Program-made: the position numbers and the translations under genes
Notes under the pieces: model-generated
What the model was told of the DNA's origin: nothing
Seen by the model: only the letters and a program-made list of their open reading frames with translations
Database searches by the model: none
DNA from: Galdieria sulphuraria
Lineage: Eukaryota; Rhodophyta; Bangiophyceae; Galdieriales; Galdieriaceae
DNA: 64,000 nucleotides
Assembly: GCF_000341285.1 (NCBI RefSeq)
Contig: NW_005178441.1
Location: 38,197-102,196, forward strand
Reading direction: 5' to 3'
Shown: piece by piece, positions 36,005-48,300 of the stretch
Position numbering within the stretch: position 1 is the stretch's first letter
How the letters are laid out: each line of letters starts with the position of its first letter

Positions 36005-36711
36005 TAGTCAATGACTAACACAACGACGTGGAAATCAATATGAATGATGGTGTGATTTGGGGATCGACAATGTGGAACATCAAAGTGTGATTGTGAAACA
36101 AAAGAAAATATTATCAATGTTCACTCACAAAAATGCAACTAGTTCATTTTTAAACATTACTGTAGATGCATCAGTTTACTTCTTAAGAAGTTTACTTTTT
36201 TATCCTTTTGTTTTCATAGTTCATGACACAAAAGTGATGGTGCTGGGAATATTGTGTGACTCCAACAATACAATAAGAATACAACTTATTATAGCTGGAT
36301 TGGTTATATGTCCTTAGCACGCTATGCTTCCATAAAAGTTCTTGCGTTTCGCAAAATGTAACTAGAAAAATAATCAAAACTTACTTCTTCATCAACTGCT
36401 ACAAGGAATACTAGTTACAAAGATAACAAAAAGCTTCTTTAGTTTATTACGCGATGATGCAAAGGACTACCGGATTCCAATTCTAAATAGTGGAACTTGC
36501 TGTAGCAACGAGTCTCCTCTTCAATAGACGAAGCTTCTCTAAAGACTGTTGTTGCTAAGTACATCGAGATTAACTACAACCACAGAAGGAAGACAAAAAA
36601 GGTTCTATGATTGAATATATTCTGAGCAGCTTTGAAGAGTCCAAAAAGAATACCGGCATTTCTCATCTTTCTTTTAAAGTCATTTACAAAAGCAGAAAGC
36701 ACTTTGTAAAC
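36005..36711. other. intergenic region between the MARVEL-like gene and the possible Mediator gene
   Basis: About 700 bp. The 86-codon plus ORF at 36057 starts with TTG, has no family feature, and is probably chance. No repeats or RNA genes recognised. Confidence 0.5.
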
Positions 36712-38427
36712 TCATTTTTCATTATGAAAAAATAACCTTTCGTCTTCCGAATCTAAACGACACAACTGAGAATGAAACCAACTGAAGAGGCCCACTTGAT
36801 GCATTTCCATAGAGTTGAGACATTCTCCATTTAAATAGGCTTCTAAACCTATCTCTTCCATTTCTCCATGTTTTTCTAAAAATGGAATTACCTCCAACCA
36901 CAAAGTCACAAAAGTTCTTCTTCCTCGAACAGCTAAAGCTAAACCTTGACGGTCAACTTCAAAAACGCATTTGTGGCAACGAGCTATTAACTCCAAAGAG
37001 TGAAGTAGTCGCCCACAAAGTAGTAACGCGATAATGCTTGGGAGTTGAGAAATTGGACATTCAAAGCTAGGTGGATAATCTTCATCACGTGATATCCATG
37101 ACCAAGAATGAGTAGAAGATACTTGCAAAACTTCCAACACTCCCTGACAATATACTCTGAAAGCTGGAGTAAACCAAACTGAACAAGGAGCAACAAATGT
37201 GGCAGTGCCTAAAAGAACTTGTGGACCTTTGCCATCTGATTTGTTTGCTGTCAATTTCACTTCGATTTGACCCAATTCCTTTCCATAAAGCCATTCTAAT
37301 TGTAAGCCAAAATGTGATGCAAGTCTATCTGCTGTGGTTTCGAGTTCTTCCGTGCTTTCCAACGTATAGAGAAGATTCAAAACCTTGTTCATTTCCAATG
37401 AAAAGGACTTCTTACTCTCTCCTTTCATAAGTTGATCGAATGACTTTACTAAATTGCTAGGCGAAAATAAACTCCATTCACATAACCAATAACTGAACGC
37501 ATCCCATTTTCTATTCATTGGCGAGTCTGAGACTTGATTCAACTCTTCAGGTCGAATCAATCCAAATACAACATGGAATCTTGGATGTACTTGCACATGT
37601 ACACGATTCTGATAATAATACAATATATGATTACATTTGTTGCAGGCATTGACCAAATATCGAAAAGCTCTTCTCTGAAAGGCAAAGAACCTCGCACGAC
37701 TGATAGCAATTAGAAGCTTTTTCTCGAGTTTTCTATCATTACTCAGTCTTTCCGTATTTAAGTGACTAGGAAACTTCACTTGACCAAGCCAATCTCCAGG
37801 TCCCGTGGCTATAGAAGATTCTATGACATCTTGCTTCTCAATAAACTTTTCTTCTGGATCTTCTAAATTAAGATTATACCAAGTATCATCGATTGCAACG
37901 GATCCTTGAACGCAAAGACCACTCGAGGAGATTCGAATACCAGTGCAACGTTTGCGCAAACGAATAAATTGCCTCAGCCTCTCTTGTTGTCTTTCAACTA
38001 GTCTTGAAAGCTTCTTATGTCTCTCTTCCATATGATTTGCCAATTTCATGAAATATGCCTGTTTCATGAACGCTTTCTCTGGTCTCTTTAACATTGACAA
38101 CGCTGACCTTTCAGTTTCTGTAGTAAAAGTTACTTCCAGCAACTCATTTTGTTCCAGTTTTGAAAGTATAAAGTGAAGTTGCGACAACAGAAAGGCAGCA
38201 GACTCTAGTCGTGTTTGAACGTCTGTCAAACGATACTTTGAAGACAAAGGTTGACTTCCAGCTGAAGTGCTTTCTTTTTCTTCCTCAAAGTTTGATTCAA
38301 AGGTTTTTGTTCCATCCGGTAAGATTTCAAAAATATTATCTTGTTTTGACAAGTCAGGTTCTAAATAAGCGGTCTCCAAAAAGTCTCTTCCGTCTACTTG
38401 CCTAGTAGTTGACGATTCTTGTTCCAT
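36712..38427 (-). CDS. possible Mediator subunit (MED17-like), uncertain
   Basis: Single exon of ~571 residues from ATG 38427 (MEQESSTTRQVDGRDF). The N-terminal third is helical and charged (MEERHKKLSRLVERQQERLR), then a beta-rich stretch (GIRISSSGLCVQGSVAID), a helix (LLIAISRARFFAFQRRAFRY) followed by alternating strands (RVHVQVHPRFHVVFGLI), and a C-terminal part with GRLLHSLELIARCHKCVFEV. The order helix bundle, strand block, helix-strand module resembles MED17, but no stretch is decisive. Treat the name as a hypothesis; the gene itself looks real because of its length and low-stop frame. Confidence 0.5.
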   Translation of the reverse strand: MEQESSTTRQVDGRDFLETAYLEPDLSKQDNIFEILPDGTKTFESNFEEEKESTSAGSQPLSSKYRLTDVQTRLESAAFLLSQLHFILSKLEQNELLEVTFTTETERSALSMLKRPEKAFMKQAYFMKLANHMEERHKKLSRLVERQQERLRQFIRLRKRCTGIRISSSGLCVQGSVAIDDTWYNLNLEDPEEKFIEKQDVIESSIATGPGDWLGQVKFPSHLNTERLSNDRKLEKKLLIAISRARFFAFQRRAFRYLVNACNKCNHILYYYQNRVHVQVHPRFHVVFGLIRPEELNQVSDSPMNRKWDAFSYWLCEWSLFSPSNLVKSFDQLMKGESKKSFSLEMNKVLNLLYTLESTEELETTADRLASHFGLQLEWLYGKELGQIEVKLTANKSDGKGPQVLLGTATFVAPCSVWFTPAFRVYCQGVLEVLQVSSTHSWSWISRDEDYPPSFECPISQLPSIIALLLCGRLLHSLELIARCHKCVFEVDRQGLALAVRGRRTFVTLWLEVIPFLEKHGEMEEIGLEAYLNGECLNSMEMHQVGLFSWFHSQLCRLDSEDERLFFHNEK

Positions 38428-38454
38428 TGGCCCAATAGGAATTGAGTTTCCAAG

Positions 38455-39580
38455 ATGACAAGGAGTTTGTTTCAAGCAACTCCATTGGTTATTGCTTGTT
38501 CTTCAGCTTGGAATGGAAAAAAGTGTATCGCTTTTAGGAAATGTTGTAGCTTGAAAGTTACTAAGAAAATGAGAATTGCACCCAGTCTTGTTGTACTATC
38601 CCAGGGGGAACTCTTCCAGTTTCCGACCCACGTTGAAGAGGTATCAAGTTCACTCTTGTTTGTTGTTTTTTACTTATGGAATTGAAAGGAAGAAGGAATT
38701 TTTGTTGAAGATGTTCACTTTGCTTGGTCCAAGACGCGACCAGTATTAAAAGGTTGTTCACTTACTTGGTTATCCGTTGAGCTCCAACTGAGAATAGCAA
38801 ATACTACCAGGAATCTCGTTTCAAGTACCGAAAGGACAGTTTTGTATGATACTAGGAAGTAATGGTTCAGGAAAATCAACTCTTTGTGAAGTTCTTTATG
38901 GTTCACTTCTTCCTCATAAAGGATGCATTCGAACAGCACAGCCTATAGCTCTTATTCATCAAAGTCCCGATGACAATCTCGTTTTTCCTACTGTAGATAC
39001 GGAGTTTACGTGTTGTATACGCAATGAGACAAAACAAAGAAAAGAAGAGTTGGCTAGAAGTGCTCTTCACCGAATAGGTTTAGAACATTTGTATTATTCT
39101 AGAGTCGATAGCCTGAGTGGTGGAGAGAAACAGAGAGTGGCTGTCGCCTCTTTGTTGTTACTGAATCCAGCCGTCTTAATATTGGATGAACCAACAGCTT
39201 CTATGGATGCGTCGTAAGCAGTAGAAGACTAATTATGTTTGTGCACTCATTCTATATAGAAGTAGGGAAGACTTTCTGTATCTAGTAAAAGCTCTTGTTA
39301 GTGAGAAGAATATGACAGTATTGTGGTAAGTGTGCATTTTCACATTCTCCAAGGAAAACTGGAATCAACAACATTGTATGAAATAGGGTCACTCATTTAT
39401 TAGAAGAGCAAAGTTATGCTGAGCGTTTACTCAGGTGTGTTTGTCAAATAGTAACGAGTTTGAAACTGACTATTCAAGGAAAGAATTCAATCGGGTAAAA
39501 TCGTATACGATAGTGAACCCAAAAGAGATATAACAACGCCGCTAACCAAGGTAAACAAGGTAACAACTAGACTTGGTTAA
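38455..39580 (+). CDS. plastid-type ABC ATPase, CbiO/EcfA-like (ABCI11/NAP14-like)
   Basis: Soluble ATP-binding subunit of a metal/vitamin-type importer; the Arabidopsis relative ABCI11 is in the plastid. Six exons (38455-38640, 38689-38752, 38811-39213, 39260-39325, 39387-39434, 39484-39580) join in phase. A ~55-residue basic, Ser-rich leader suggests plastid targeting. Motifs: Walker A GSNGSGKST, Q-loop IALIHQSPDDNLVF, signature LSGGEKQRVAVA, Walker B AVLILDEPTASMD, and H-loop VTH, the last three bases of which depend on splicing. No transporter membrane partner lies in the window. Its ATG is 27 bp from the divergent neighbour's ATG. Confidence 0.88.
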
Positions 39581-39636
39581 TATTTTCGTTAAACCAACTC
39601 CATAAACTTTTTAATATCATAAATTTTCAAAATATT

Positions 39637-40179
39637 TTAAAAAATATTACATATTCTATAAGGTTTCACCTGAAGAAGATTGCTTATCACCTTGACTTCT
39701 GCAGGGCTTGGTTCTCGTAACAACGTAGCTACCGGATACTTTGGGTGTACAAGAAGATAAGGGGGACTGATATAAACATCACATTCTTCTGGTTTCTTAA
39801 ACTTTGATATTTCAGGATCAAAAGCTGGGTTTGCAGGTAACCTACACAAGCCAATGTGGGGATCGATAGTAATGAACTGTCCTTCCTTTACACGGTAACT
39901 TGGTTGGACTACACGGTCACCGTTGATTCGCACGTGTCCGTGAGACACAAGTTGACGTGCAGCTCGTATACTTTTACAATAGCCAGTCCTAAAAACAATA
40001 GTCTGCAACCGAAGTTCCAGACTCTTCAGTAGCTCGTAACCGGGTGAGTTGGTTTCCTTCGCAGCTTCCACCAAGCGCTTGGTTTTCTTTGCTCTCAAAC
40101 CACCATAAGTGTTCCTAAGTTTTTTCAACTCCAGAAGGCGCTCTATTAAGATACCTTTTGGAGCAAGTTTGGATTGCAT
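39637..40179 (-). CDS. organellar ribosomal protein uS4, probably mitochondrial
   Basis: Bacterial-type small-subunit protein uS4 encoded in the nucleus. Single exon, 180 residues. S4 RNA-binding domain: LELRLQTIVFRTGYCKSIRA, then ARQLVSHGHVRINGDRVVQP and SYRVKEGQFITID. The N-terminal half keeps the family helical segment (RLLELKKLRNTYGGLRAKK) but is shorter than bacterial uS4, and the C-terminal tail (PPYLLVHPKYPVATLLREP) is lineage-specific. Because red-algal plastids usually keep rps4 themselves, a mitochondrial role is preferred (inference). No clear presequence is visible. Confidence 0.85.
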   Translation of the reverse strand: MQSKLAPKGILIERLLELKKLRNTYGGLRAKKTKRLVEAAKETNSPGYELLKSLELRLQTIVFRTGYCKSIRAARQLVSHGHVRINGDRVVQPSYRVKEGQFITIDPHIGLCRLPANPAFDPEISKFKKPEECDVYISPPYLLVHPKYPVATLLREPSPAEVKVISNLLQVKPYRICNIF

Positions 40180-40268
40180 GTTTGAAGCTCACGACGTCCG
40201 TTTGCTTCCCCAATAAGAAAATTTTTGTCCAATGAGAAAAGTTTTATTTTCAGCGAACACAAAACGAA

Positions 40269-41151
40269 TCAACGACGAAAACCTATAAAGGACATCAAAG
40301 ACTTTGGTTTTCCTGGACGCATATCCACACCAAATGTTGCTTCTATCCATTTGAAATCGTCTTTATCTATTTCTCTTCCTTTTGTATCGACATGAACGGG
40401 ATCTAATCCGTGTCGGTTGAATAGGGATGAAAGGGACACTGGACTGTGCATCACAGCTTTGCGTTGGATTCCAAATTCATATGCCTCTTCAAAGTAATCT
40501 TCTACTCCAAATGTTTGCCCGAGAAAAGCTCCACCAGGACGCAAGAGACGAGAGACATGCTGAACAAATTTTTCATTATTTCCTGGTAAAATATGGAGAA
40601 CTAAGTTTGCAACAATAACATCAAAAGGACGGTCTGTTCCAGCCCAAGCTTCTATTTCTTCTACAAAGTTCTCCTCAAGGGCATCCATGACACGAAATCT
40701 ATCTCCAAACTTGGCTTTGTCATCCATAAAATGAAATCCAAGTTCCAAAAAAATTTCTGATATATCAACGCCATATATGTTTTCCACAGATATACCTTCT
40801 TTGGCAAGACAGCGAAGAGAAAGACCAAAGCCTGTTCCGATTTCCAATACTCTAAGATTCTTCATATTCTCCTTACGAAATGCCTCTTCAAAGAACGTGT
40901 TGCTATACAATCCTTCACGAAGAAATATCAAGCCTTCAATACAACTACACGACAATAAATACACATAATATGTGCTCGGTTCGTTGCTTCACTTACCGAA
41001 AGCTTATTTCCTTTTCAATAGCCTCCTGTCTGACTCGAAAAGCTCTCTCAAGGACTTGCTTCTCAGAAGCACCAGGAAATAACTCTAATATTTTTGGATT
41101 GATAGAAATGTTTTCTTCTGTCTCGAGTGCTTGTCTTGCATCAGTTTGCAT
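40269..41151 (-). CDS. SAM-dependent methyltransferase, tandem copy A
   Basis: Class I methyltransferase with unknown substrate. Exons 41151-40997 and 40944-40269 join in phase through a 52-bp intron; about 276 residues. SAM-binding motif I is VLEIGTGFGLSLRCLAKEG, motif II region NIYGVDISEIF, motif III-like FDVIVANLVLHILPGNNE, and LLRPGGAFLGQTF. The N-terminal helix (LELFPGASEKQVLERAFRV) is shared with copy B, as is the intron position after the first ~51 residues, so the two arose by tandem duplication of an intron-bearing gene. ATG 41151 begins MQTDARQAL. Confidence 0.85.
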
Positions 41152-41330
41152 AGTCTTCAAAGAACAAAGTTGGCTCAGAATTTTGCCAATCAATCCACAA
41201 GTCTGGGACAAAACGACACTACAGCAGGGGGTGCGAACCTTTCGATCTGTCCAAACGAAACCGAAACAAATCGGTAATCGCAGGGCTATTCTGTCTCTCA
41301 ATATAAAATAATCCTTTATACGAAAAAAGT

Positions 41331-42180
41331 TCATTTTCTTGCAATAAAACTCATAAGACTCAAGCCACTGGCTTCGTTCTTATCAAAAGCGAAGTGGCGA
41401 GACATCCACTGAATATCTTCCTCCTCCATAGGATGGTCATTCAAGTTTACTTTCACGGTTTGAAAACCATGGGACTTTAAAAGATTGTTAAAAGAACTTT
41501 CCGAATGAAGAACCGCTTTACGAGGACTTATTCCAAATACGAACTGCTCATTCATGTCATTTGCATGTGCTGCAGTTTGTCCAATGAGAACGCCACCAGG
41601 CTTAAGCAACTTGTAAGCTCTTTCCGCAAGAACGTCATTATGATCCGGCAAACAATGAAACACGAGATTGGCTATAACCACGTCAAAGGGTTCAGGTCCA
41701 GCCCAGCTGTGCACAACGTCGAAAAAGTTATCAGCTAAAACGTTGAGCACACGGATTCTGTCACCAAAAGAAGCTTTGTCATCAAAGAATTGATATCCAA
41801 GACGAACAAAGGTATCAGAAACATCAACGCCAAAGATATTGTCACGCGAAGCACCATCAAGCACCAACTTTCGAAGAGCGACTCCAAAGCAAGAGCCTAC
41901 TTCAAATATACGAAGAGTCGGTAGTTTATCTTTTGGAAACGCTTCAGAGTTAAAGCTATTTTTGTACAAGGTTTCTTTCAAGAAGAACAACCCTTCGACA
42001 CATCTACAAACTTAAACAAATATCCAACAAAACACTTATCTCATACCTGTGTGGTGATTCCTTTTCCATAGCCTCTTTTCTAATTAAAAGAGCGCGGTTC
42101 ACAATTTCTTGTTTGGTCATACCTGGAAACAACTGGTACAGTGGTTCATCGACTTGTATTTCTTGCAAGACAGTCTGCAT
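41331..42180 (-). CDS. SAM-dependent methyltransferase, tandem copy B
   Basis: Paralogue of copy A, 179 bp upstream on the same strand. Exons 42180-42047 and 42003-41331 join in phase through a 43-bp intron at the same position. Motifs: IFEVGSCFGVALRKLVLDGA, NIFGVDVSDTF, FDVVIANLVFHCLPDHND, and LLKPGGVLIGQTA. The SAM loop is EVGSCFG instead of EIGTGFG in copy A, with Gly replaced by Cys at one position. About 268 residues. Visible identity to copy A is moderate, so the duplication is not recent. Confidence 0.85.
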
Positions 42181-42904
42181 CTCCTCCAAAAGGGGTTCGC
42201 TCCTAAGAAGCTAAAATCTGTTGAGGGATCCAATGGGACTGATTTGGGGTGATAGGAAATTAGGCCACGTGGACATCTCCTCGAGTCTCTTCTTGAAATT
42301 GCCAACTTGGGCCATTCAATAGTGGAAAGCCGCTCATTACTCTGAGGGTTGACAATATTTGCCTAAAGTGGATGAAAGCAAGACTCCATTCTCTTATGAA
42401 AGACAAGTGAAAATACTGGGGTATTTCAATGGAAATTTTCATCTCATGATCATTGTCCATGAGCCATCGTGCTATATTGAATCATTACAACAGGTACCTT
42501 GTAAGCAAAGTGCAGCAAGCATCATATAACTGCACTTATGTTTATAAACCATGATGAATTCTAAACCAAATATACAACCATCAGTAGATAATTTCCTAAA
42601 CTCCGTATGCAAAGATTCCTCCTTCCTAGTTAAACGCAGACATGCAAATCAAAATAATTATATATGACGTGGTCAAGATAAGAACGATACTATGTATGAT
42701 GATAGACAGAGAAATTACGTCTTGCTTCAATTTTTCCACAACGTAGCCTTTGATATCGTTATGCAAACAATTGCTGCAAGTGTCATAGCGGAGGTCATCC
42801 GCTCAAGGAGCTATCCATTTGAAACTCACTAAAGCAAATATAGAAAATTCTTTGTTGTCTTTCTCTTCTCTGTGTTTCACAAGTTATTCCCCTTTATTTG
42901 GAAA
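42181..42904. other. intergenic region between methyltransferase B and the cis-prenyltransferase
   Basis: About 720 bp. Two short minus ORFs (42117-42305, 42260-42460) show no family feature. The cis-prenyltransferase start is uncertain, so part of the right side may be leader or an unseen exon. Confidence 0.5.
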
Positions 42905-44122
42905 ATGATCTCAACACGTATTAAGGAATATTCTTTTTTTAGTAGAAAGATCGTCTTCATACAACTTGAGATTAGAGTGTGGGATTTGGAACTTGCCATG
43001 TACAGTATCGAAATGGGAAATACTCACCTTTTGAAGAGTCGACTTTATGCACCAGGTTGTGGTTGGATATTGCTAAACTTTCACGTGAATCAAAGGTATT
43101 CCATTTACTCAACTAGAAGATCATCTCCTTCGAGTTGTATTCGTGGTTATCCATCTGTACTGTACTGTGTCAAAGGACAATTTGTTTCTGTAAAGATAAT
43201 CTCACCAACTCGGCGAGATTTACGTTTGACACAAAAGGATCTTATGGAACAGTTTTGTGTAAACAGTGTGGTTTCCTTTGAGGGAATGGAGAAGGCTCCA
43301 ATAACGAATGACAACAAGTCTCTTGAGTGGCACGAGTTTCCCTGGCGTTCTTTGCCACCATTATTGGATCCTCAGAAGCTTCCGAGACATATTGCAGTAA
43401 TTATGGACGGTAATGGTCGTTGGGGTCTTAACCACTCTAACTGTAGAACACACGGTCACCAGGCAGGTGTAGCTGCTCTGGAAGAACTAATTGATTGTTG
43501 TGTACATTGGCAGATACCACTAGTCACTGTGTTTGCTTTCTCTTTTGAAAATTGGAAGCGACCCATTGAAGAAATTGACTTTTTGTTTCTATTGTTCCAA
43601 GAGACGGTTTCTCACAAGTTGCGAAGGCTTGTAGAGGAAAATATTCGAATTCGATTTATCGGAAATATGGAAGACTTACCCTCCTCGCTACGGCAAAGTA
43701 TCTTCGATGCTGAAGAGTTGTCTCGTACCAATTCATCTTTGGAGTTGACGATAGCATTGAATTATAGTGGCAGACAAGATATTGTGAATGTTACTCGTAG
43801 AATGCTGACAGATGTTGAACAAGGTCGTTTGCATTCTTCACAAATAGATGAGAGACTGTTTCATGAATACATGCAAAGTAAGTGGAGACTTTGATTCAAG
43901 ATGTTGATTCTAACTGCTATAGAATACTCTATCACTGACCCAGATTTGCTGATTCGTACAGGAGGTGAAATGCGCTTATCTAATTTCATATTGTGGCAAG
44001 TTGCTTATACGGAGCTCTATATGACTGAAACTTTATGGCCAGACTTCACTTGGAAACATTTATATGAGGCCTGCTTGCATTATCAAAACAGAAAAAGAAA
44101 ATATGGAGGCTTATTAGGTTGA
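42905..44122 (+). CDS. cis-prenyltransferase (undecaprenyl/dehydrodolichyl diphosphate synthase)
   Basis: Condenses IPP in cis to build polyprenyl diphosphate for dolichol or plastid polyprenols. Exons 42905-43877 and 43923-44122 join in phase. Conserved regions: [17 protein letters not shown] with the catalytic Asp, [19 protein letters not shown], and, mostly in exon 2, [19 protein letters not shown] then [12 protein letters not shown] and RKRKYGGL. The C terminus is of the homodimeric bacterial-like type with the RxG-containing tail. About 125 residues precede the domain, poor in motifs; a presequence or a mis-predicted start are both possible (other ATGs near 43000). Confidence 0.88.
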
Positions 44123-44150
44123 GTGAAAACACGTTGCTAACCCCTTGCAT

Positions 44151-45113
44151 TTATATATTCTTAGAGAGCAAATCTGCAATACTTTGTATATAATAATCGG
44201 GAAGAATCTTGTTTTTATCAGAAAGCACCTTTTCTATTGTAGTGACTCCAGAGAGACTCAAAACTGTCTGCAGTCCGTTATTTTTTCCAAACAGGACATC
44301 CGTATCGAGACGATCTCCCACCATACAAATCTGATAAGGTTCCAGTTGATGCTTTTGGATGACATCATTTATAAGTAATGGAGAAGGTTTTCCAACAACT
44401 ATTGGTTCCTTTTGTGTGCAGCCACGAATGGCACCCACCATAGCTCCATTTCCAGCCCACTCCTGAGCATCCGTAAGATGTGTAACACTATCCAAATTGG
44501 TTGCAATAAACAAACACTCTGAATTCTGTGAAAGACACAATTGGGCATACTATATTCCATTATCAAATCTTGCTTTCTAGATATCACTATTACTTACTTG
44601 AATTTTGTAATAATTGATGTATCGATCAAATCCGACCACCACAGCACCAACTTGGGAATCTTGCACCACTTTGCCTCCAGGTCGCATATCTGGAACTTTA
44701 TCTTTATCAGATTCACCTCCGAGATAAGCAATATGATGCTTCTCTAACTCTTCTTCGATCCCCTTCTCACCGATAACATAAACCTTCTTCCCTTTTGACT
44801 GAAAATGAATACTAGTAAGATAAGCTGCAGCAGCATACGAAGAAGAAAGGATTTCTTCTGCATCGACGTTATCTAAACCCAGTGAACGGAACTTTTTCAA
44901 ATATGATGCCCTACTCTTGGTAGAGTTGTTGGTGATGAAGTACACCCGTTTGCCCAAGTCCTTGAGTTGGGTGATCAGTTCCTTGGCACCAGCTATCAAA
45001 GAGTCCCCTTTCCATATCACACCATCACAATCGAAAATAAAGATTTGCACTGTATCCAACAAATGTTGGGGTTGAGAAAGTTTTCTCACTTTAGAAGAGG
45101 TAGTCACATCCAT
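44151..45113 (-). CDS. PGP: phosphoglycolate phosphatase (HAD family, PGP/PGLP type)
   Basis: Hydrolyses 2-phosphoglycolate in photorespiration or metabolite repair. Exons 45113-44598 and 44549-44151 join in phase through a 48-bp intron; about 304 residues. HAD motif I FDCDGVIWKGDSLI, motif II region YFITNNSTKSR, cap segment with AVVVGFDRYINYYKI, motif III VVGKPSPLL, and motif IV CMVGDRLDTDVLFGKNNG. The N terminus has no obvious plastid presequence, suggesting a cytosolic isoform, though ~20 residues precede the domain. Convergent with the cis-prenyltransferase; only 28 bp separate the stops. Confidence 0.94.
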
Positions 45114-45353
45114 GTGAATTCCTCGCAAAGCAAAACCAGAGTTATTATGACAACACCTTCGTTTGCATAAAGAGACACACGTCTTCTTCTTCAGAAATAA
45201 ATGAGAGACAGAAGAATCTTATTTTGAAATAAAAGGTCAATATGTCTTCAGAAGATATATGTCTATCACTTACAAGACAAACGATGGGTCTGAAAAGCAA
45301 ACCTCGACATATAATTTTCGAATATTTTCAATCGATTGGCTAAAATACTTTTA

Positions 45354-48300
45354 ATGGACAACATTGACGCAGTTGAAAATAGTGAAGTAGAAAGTAGTCA
45401 ACATGCGTCTTTAGAACAACGCCCGCAACAACTTGTTGATACAGTAGAAACTGCGGTTGACAAAGGTTCTCCTTGTACAGAGTTTCACGAAGTTCTTGTT
45501 GCTCCGAATTCTAACTCGGAAGTCATACCGTTACCTCATGTAGAAACCAGTTCTTTTTCTGAGCAACCTTTTGGATTCGAAGAGAAAGCGCCAGACTTGA
45601 ATGAAGAAGTGTTTTGTTTTTCAAGAGAGGACTCGAAGGAGAAGCTTATTCAGTTCGATGGTGTTTTTCGAGAAGATGGGAACGAGAGTTTGGAGGTGTC
45701 AGTTGAAAGACAAGACGATGAGCAAGGTTCAGGTTCTGCAGTTCGACAGGTTTCACAAGAAAAGCAAACAAACGTAGAGCTTCAAGACTTGGATTATTGG
45801 GAGTTGGAAGATGAAGAAAGCAGTGTGAAGAACTTGGAACAAGAACAGTTGAATGGTAGTAAAAACATTCAACAGATACCAGTTGAGAATATAGTTGAAA
45901 CTGTGAACTCGCAGTCGCCTACGCAGTTCGTTGCAGTGGATAGTGATACAAAACTAGAAGAAGGAGAGCAAGTAATTCGTCAGGAAAAACAAGAAGTCAA
46001 TGGAAACGATAATTGGAAAGAAGTAAAAGAGTTTCAAGAAGTAAGTCAACAACCAGAAGTCCAACCGATAATGCCATCCTCAACGGCAGTTTTAAGTGAC
46101 ACTACATTTCCTGTATTGGATATCACATCTTTCGGAACTACCGAGAAAGATCAGGAGAATCGTAATAATTTACCTGCCGCTAGTTCTCTTAGTTCAAGTA
46201 TTAACCAAGAAAGTCAAATGATACATAATAGCGAGAACTATAGTTATCCGATGGGAGGGTCATTATCTGAGGAACATACTTCGTCTTCGTTGATGAGGAG
46301 CGACAAGGATAATAGTGCTTCCTTGACAAATACTAAAGAGAATAATTGCGCAGCAGATGAAAATGAGAGATGTTTAGAGAAGAGCAATGAAAAAGAACAA
46401 GAGAATCAGTATGATGTGGAAATAGAAAAGGGTCCAAGAAATGAAAGTAATGAAACATCTTTTGTGCAAATGGATGTCATGACGGAAGGTCCTTCAGTGA
46501 ATTCGCAGCAACAAGAGGAAACGTCGCAGTCACAGTCAAAAATTTTGTCTTTGGAAGAAACAAAGTTTAGTGAAACATTTGAGTCCCGTGCGCGTCTTCA
46601 TATGTTAGGGGACAGTCAGTATAAAGAGAAAGGATGGGGGCATGTTAAGTTACAGAAAGCGGCAAGTCATGGTGCTTGGAAGTTGACATTCTCAGTAGAA
46701 CCTGCAACTAGCATATACGAGTCCAAGATTGACACGGATACCAAGTTTCAACGTGTTAGAGCTAAAAGTGTGAGAATAAGTGGATCCAAGGAACAAGGCA
46801 AAGATGATTTTGTACTGCAGCTTCCAGATACTCAAGTCGCAGATGATCTTGTTGAATTTTTAACAATGGTAATTACTGAACAAACCAAAACTGTTTCACC
46901 TGCTTCTTCCACTGAAAGAAATTTATCATCATCATCATCAAGAGCTCATTCCGCGGAAAATCACGTTTTGGCACAAAAGGAAGCTGAAATGGAACGTGTT
47001 CGTCAGCACATAGCCGAATTGGAAAAGAGAAAAGCTTTAGTTAGACAGTCTTTGCATAAAAAGGGAAAGACAAATTCGGAGAAAACAAGTCCCTTAACTA
47101 GTTCCATTCAAGATAGTCCAACCGTATCGAACTTGGATACTGCCAGTACTTGGAATGTTATTAGCATTGAGAAGGCAATGCTTCCTTCCAATAGCACAGC
47201 CGAGGAAATGGCCATGCCTAAGACAGATGTAGTAAGTGAACATGAAGCTGACAAAGAAGCTGTGGAACAGATGACAAAGCCAGGACATCAAAATACTCAT
47301 TTAGAACAGGAGCCACCAAAAGATTCGAGAATTGGGCAAGAGCAGGAACCTATGCAACTTGTCTTGCCATTATCACAAGGAGGTAAGTGTAGTGTTATTT
47401 TGTATTTTCAAGGCTTAAGAAATAATCATATCTTATAATGTTATGAATTTACAGAAAATATCCATTCGGTTCAAGAACAAGCTGCAAAACATCCCATTTC
47501 AGATCAAATGTACAACCAGAATTCTATCCGAACAGGATTAGAAACGATGGATAGAATAACATCGTCTAGTGTAGAAGAGTTTTCCAAAGTTATGGAAAAG
47601 ATTCACAAATTAGAAGAATATGTACAGGAACAGTTCCAGTTCACCCAAAGTTCCCTTTCTAATTGCCTGAAACGAGAAGAGCTGGACTCAAATTGGAACA
47701 AGCTGACGGAACTGTTTACAAGTGAAACAGAAAGCCGGATATCGTTATTGTTATCGGAAATAGACGGAGTTGTAAAGTTGCTAGATAGAAACAGAGAGGA
47801 CAATCAATCGGAAGCATTTACTTCCTGTAGACCTTGGAGTTTTAGCGATTTTCTGACTCGCTTACATACTTTTCGTCCAATTACTTGGCCAGCAAAGCCA
47901 GAGTGTATTGATGCGGTGGAATGTGCGAGGAGAGGTTGGAGAAATGTAGGTTACAATCTTTTGGAATGTGAGGGCAAATATGTGTATTTTGATGAAAATG
48001 TTGCAAACTATTTGGAAGAAGTTGAAACAGTGAGGAAGAAGATTACTGGAAGAGGATATCGATTTATGTCGCTTTGGATCGGAAATCCTTGTCCAGACGC
48101 ATTTCGCCAAGTGCCATGGAACACCATTTGTCGAACAGTAGAGCGAGCAAAAGAATTGAGAGATTTAGAGTTATCTGTGCATTTAGACAGGAGTTGTATC
48201 GATTTGTTAAAGGACGAGTTGGAGATGTTTTCGAAACCTACAATGGAAGATGTTATTCAGTCCTTTGCACTCGATGAAGAAAGAAAACGAAATTCATTTT

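Noticed and set aside
36057-36317. 86-codon plus ORF in the 36-kb intergenic region
   Set aside because: Begins with TTG, no ATG of useful length, no motif, and stop-poor minus frame as well; chance is simplest.
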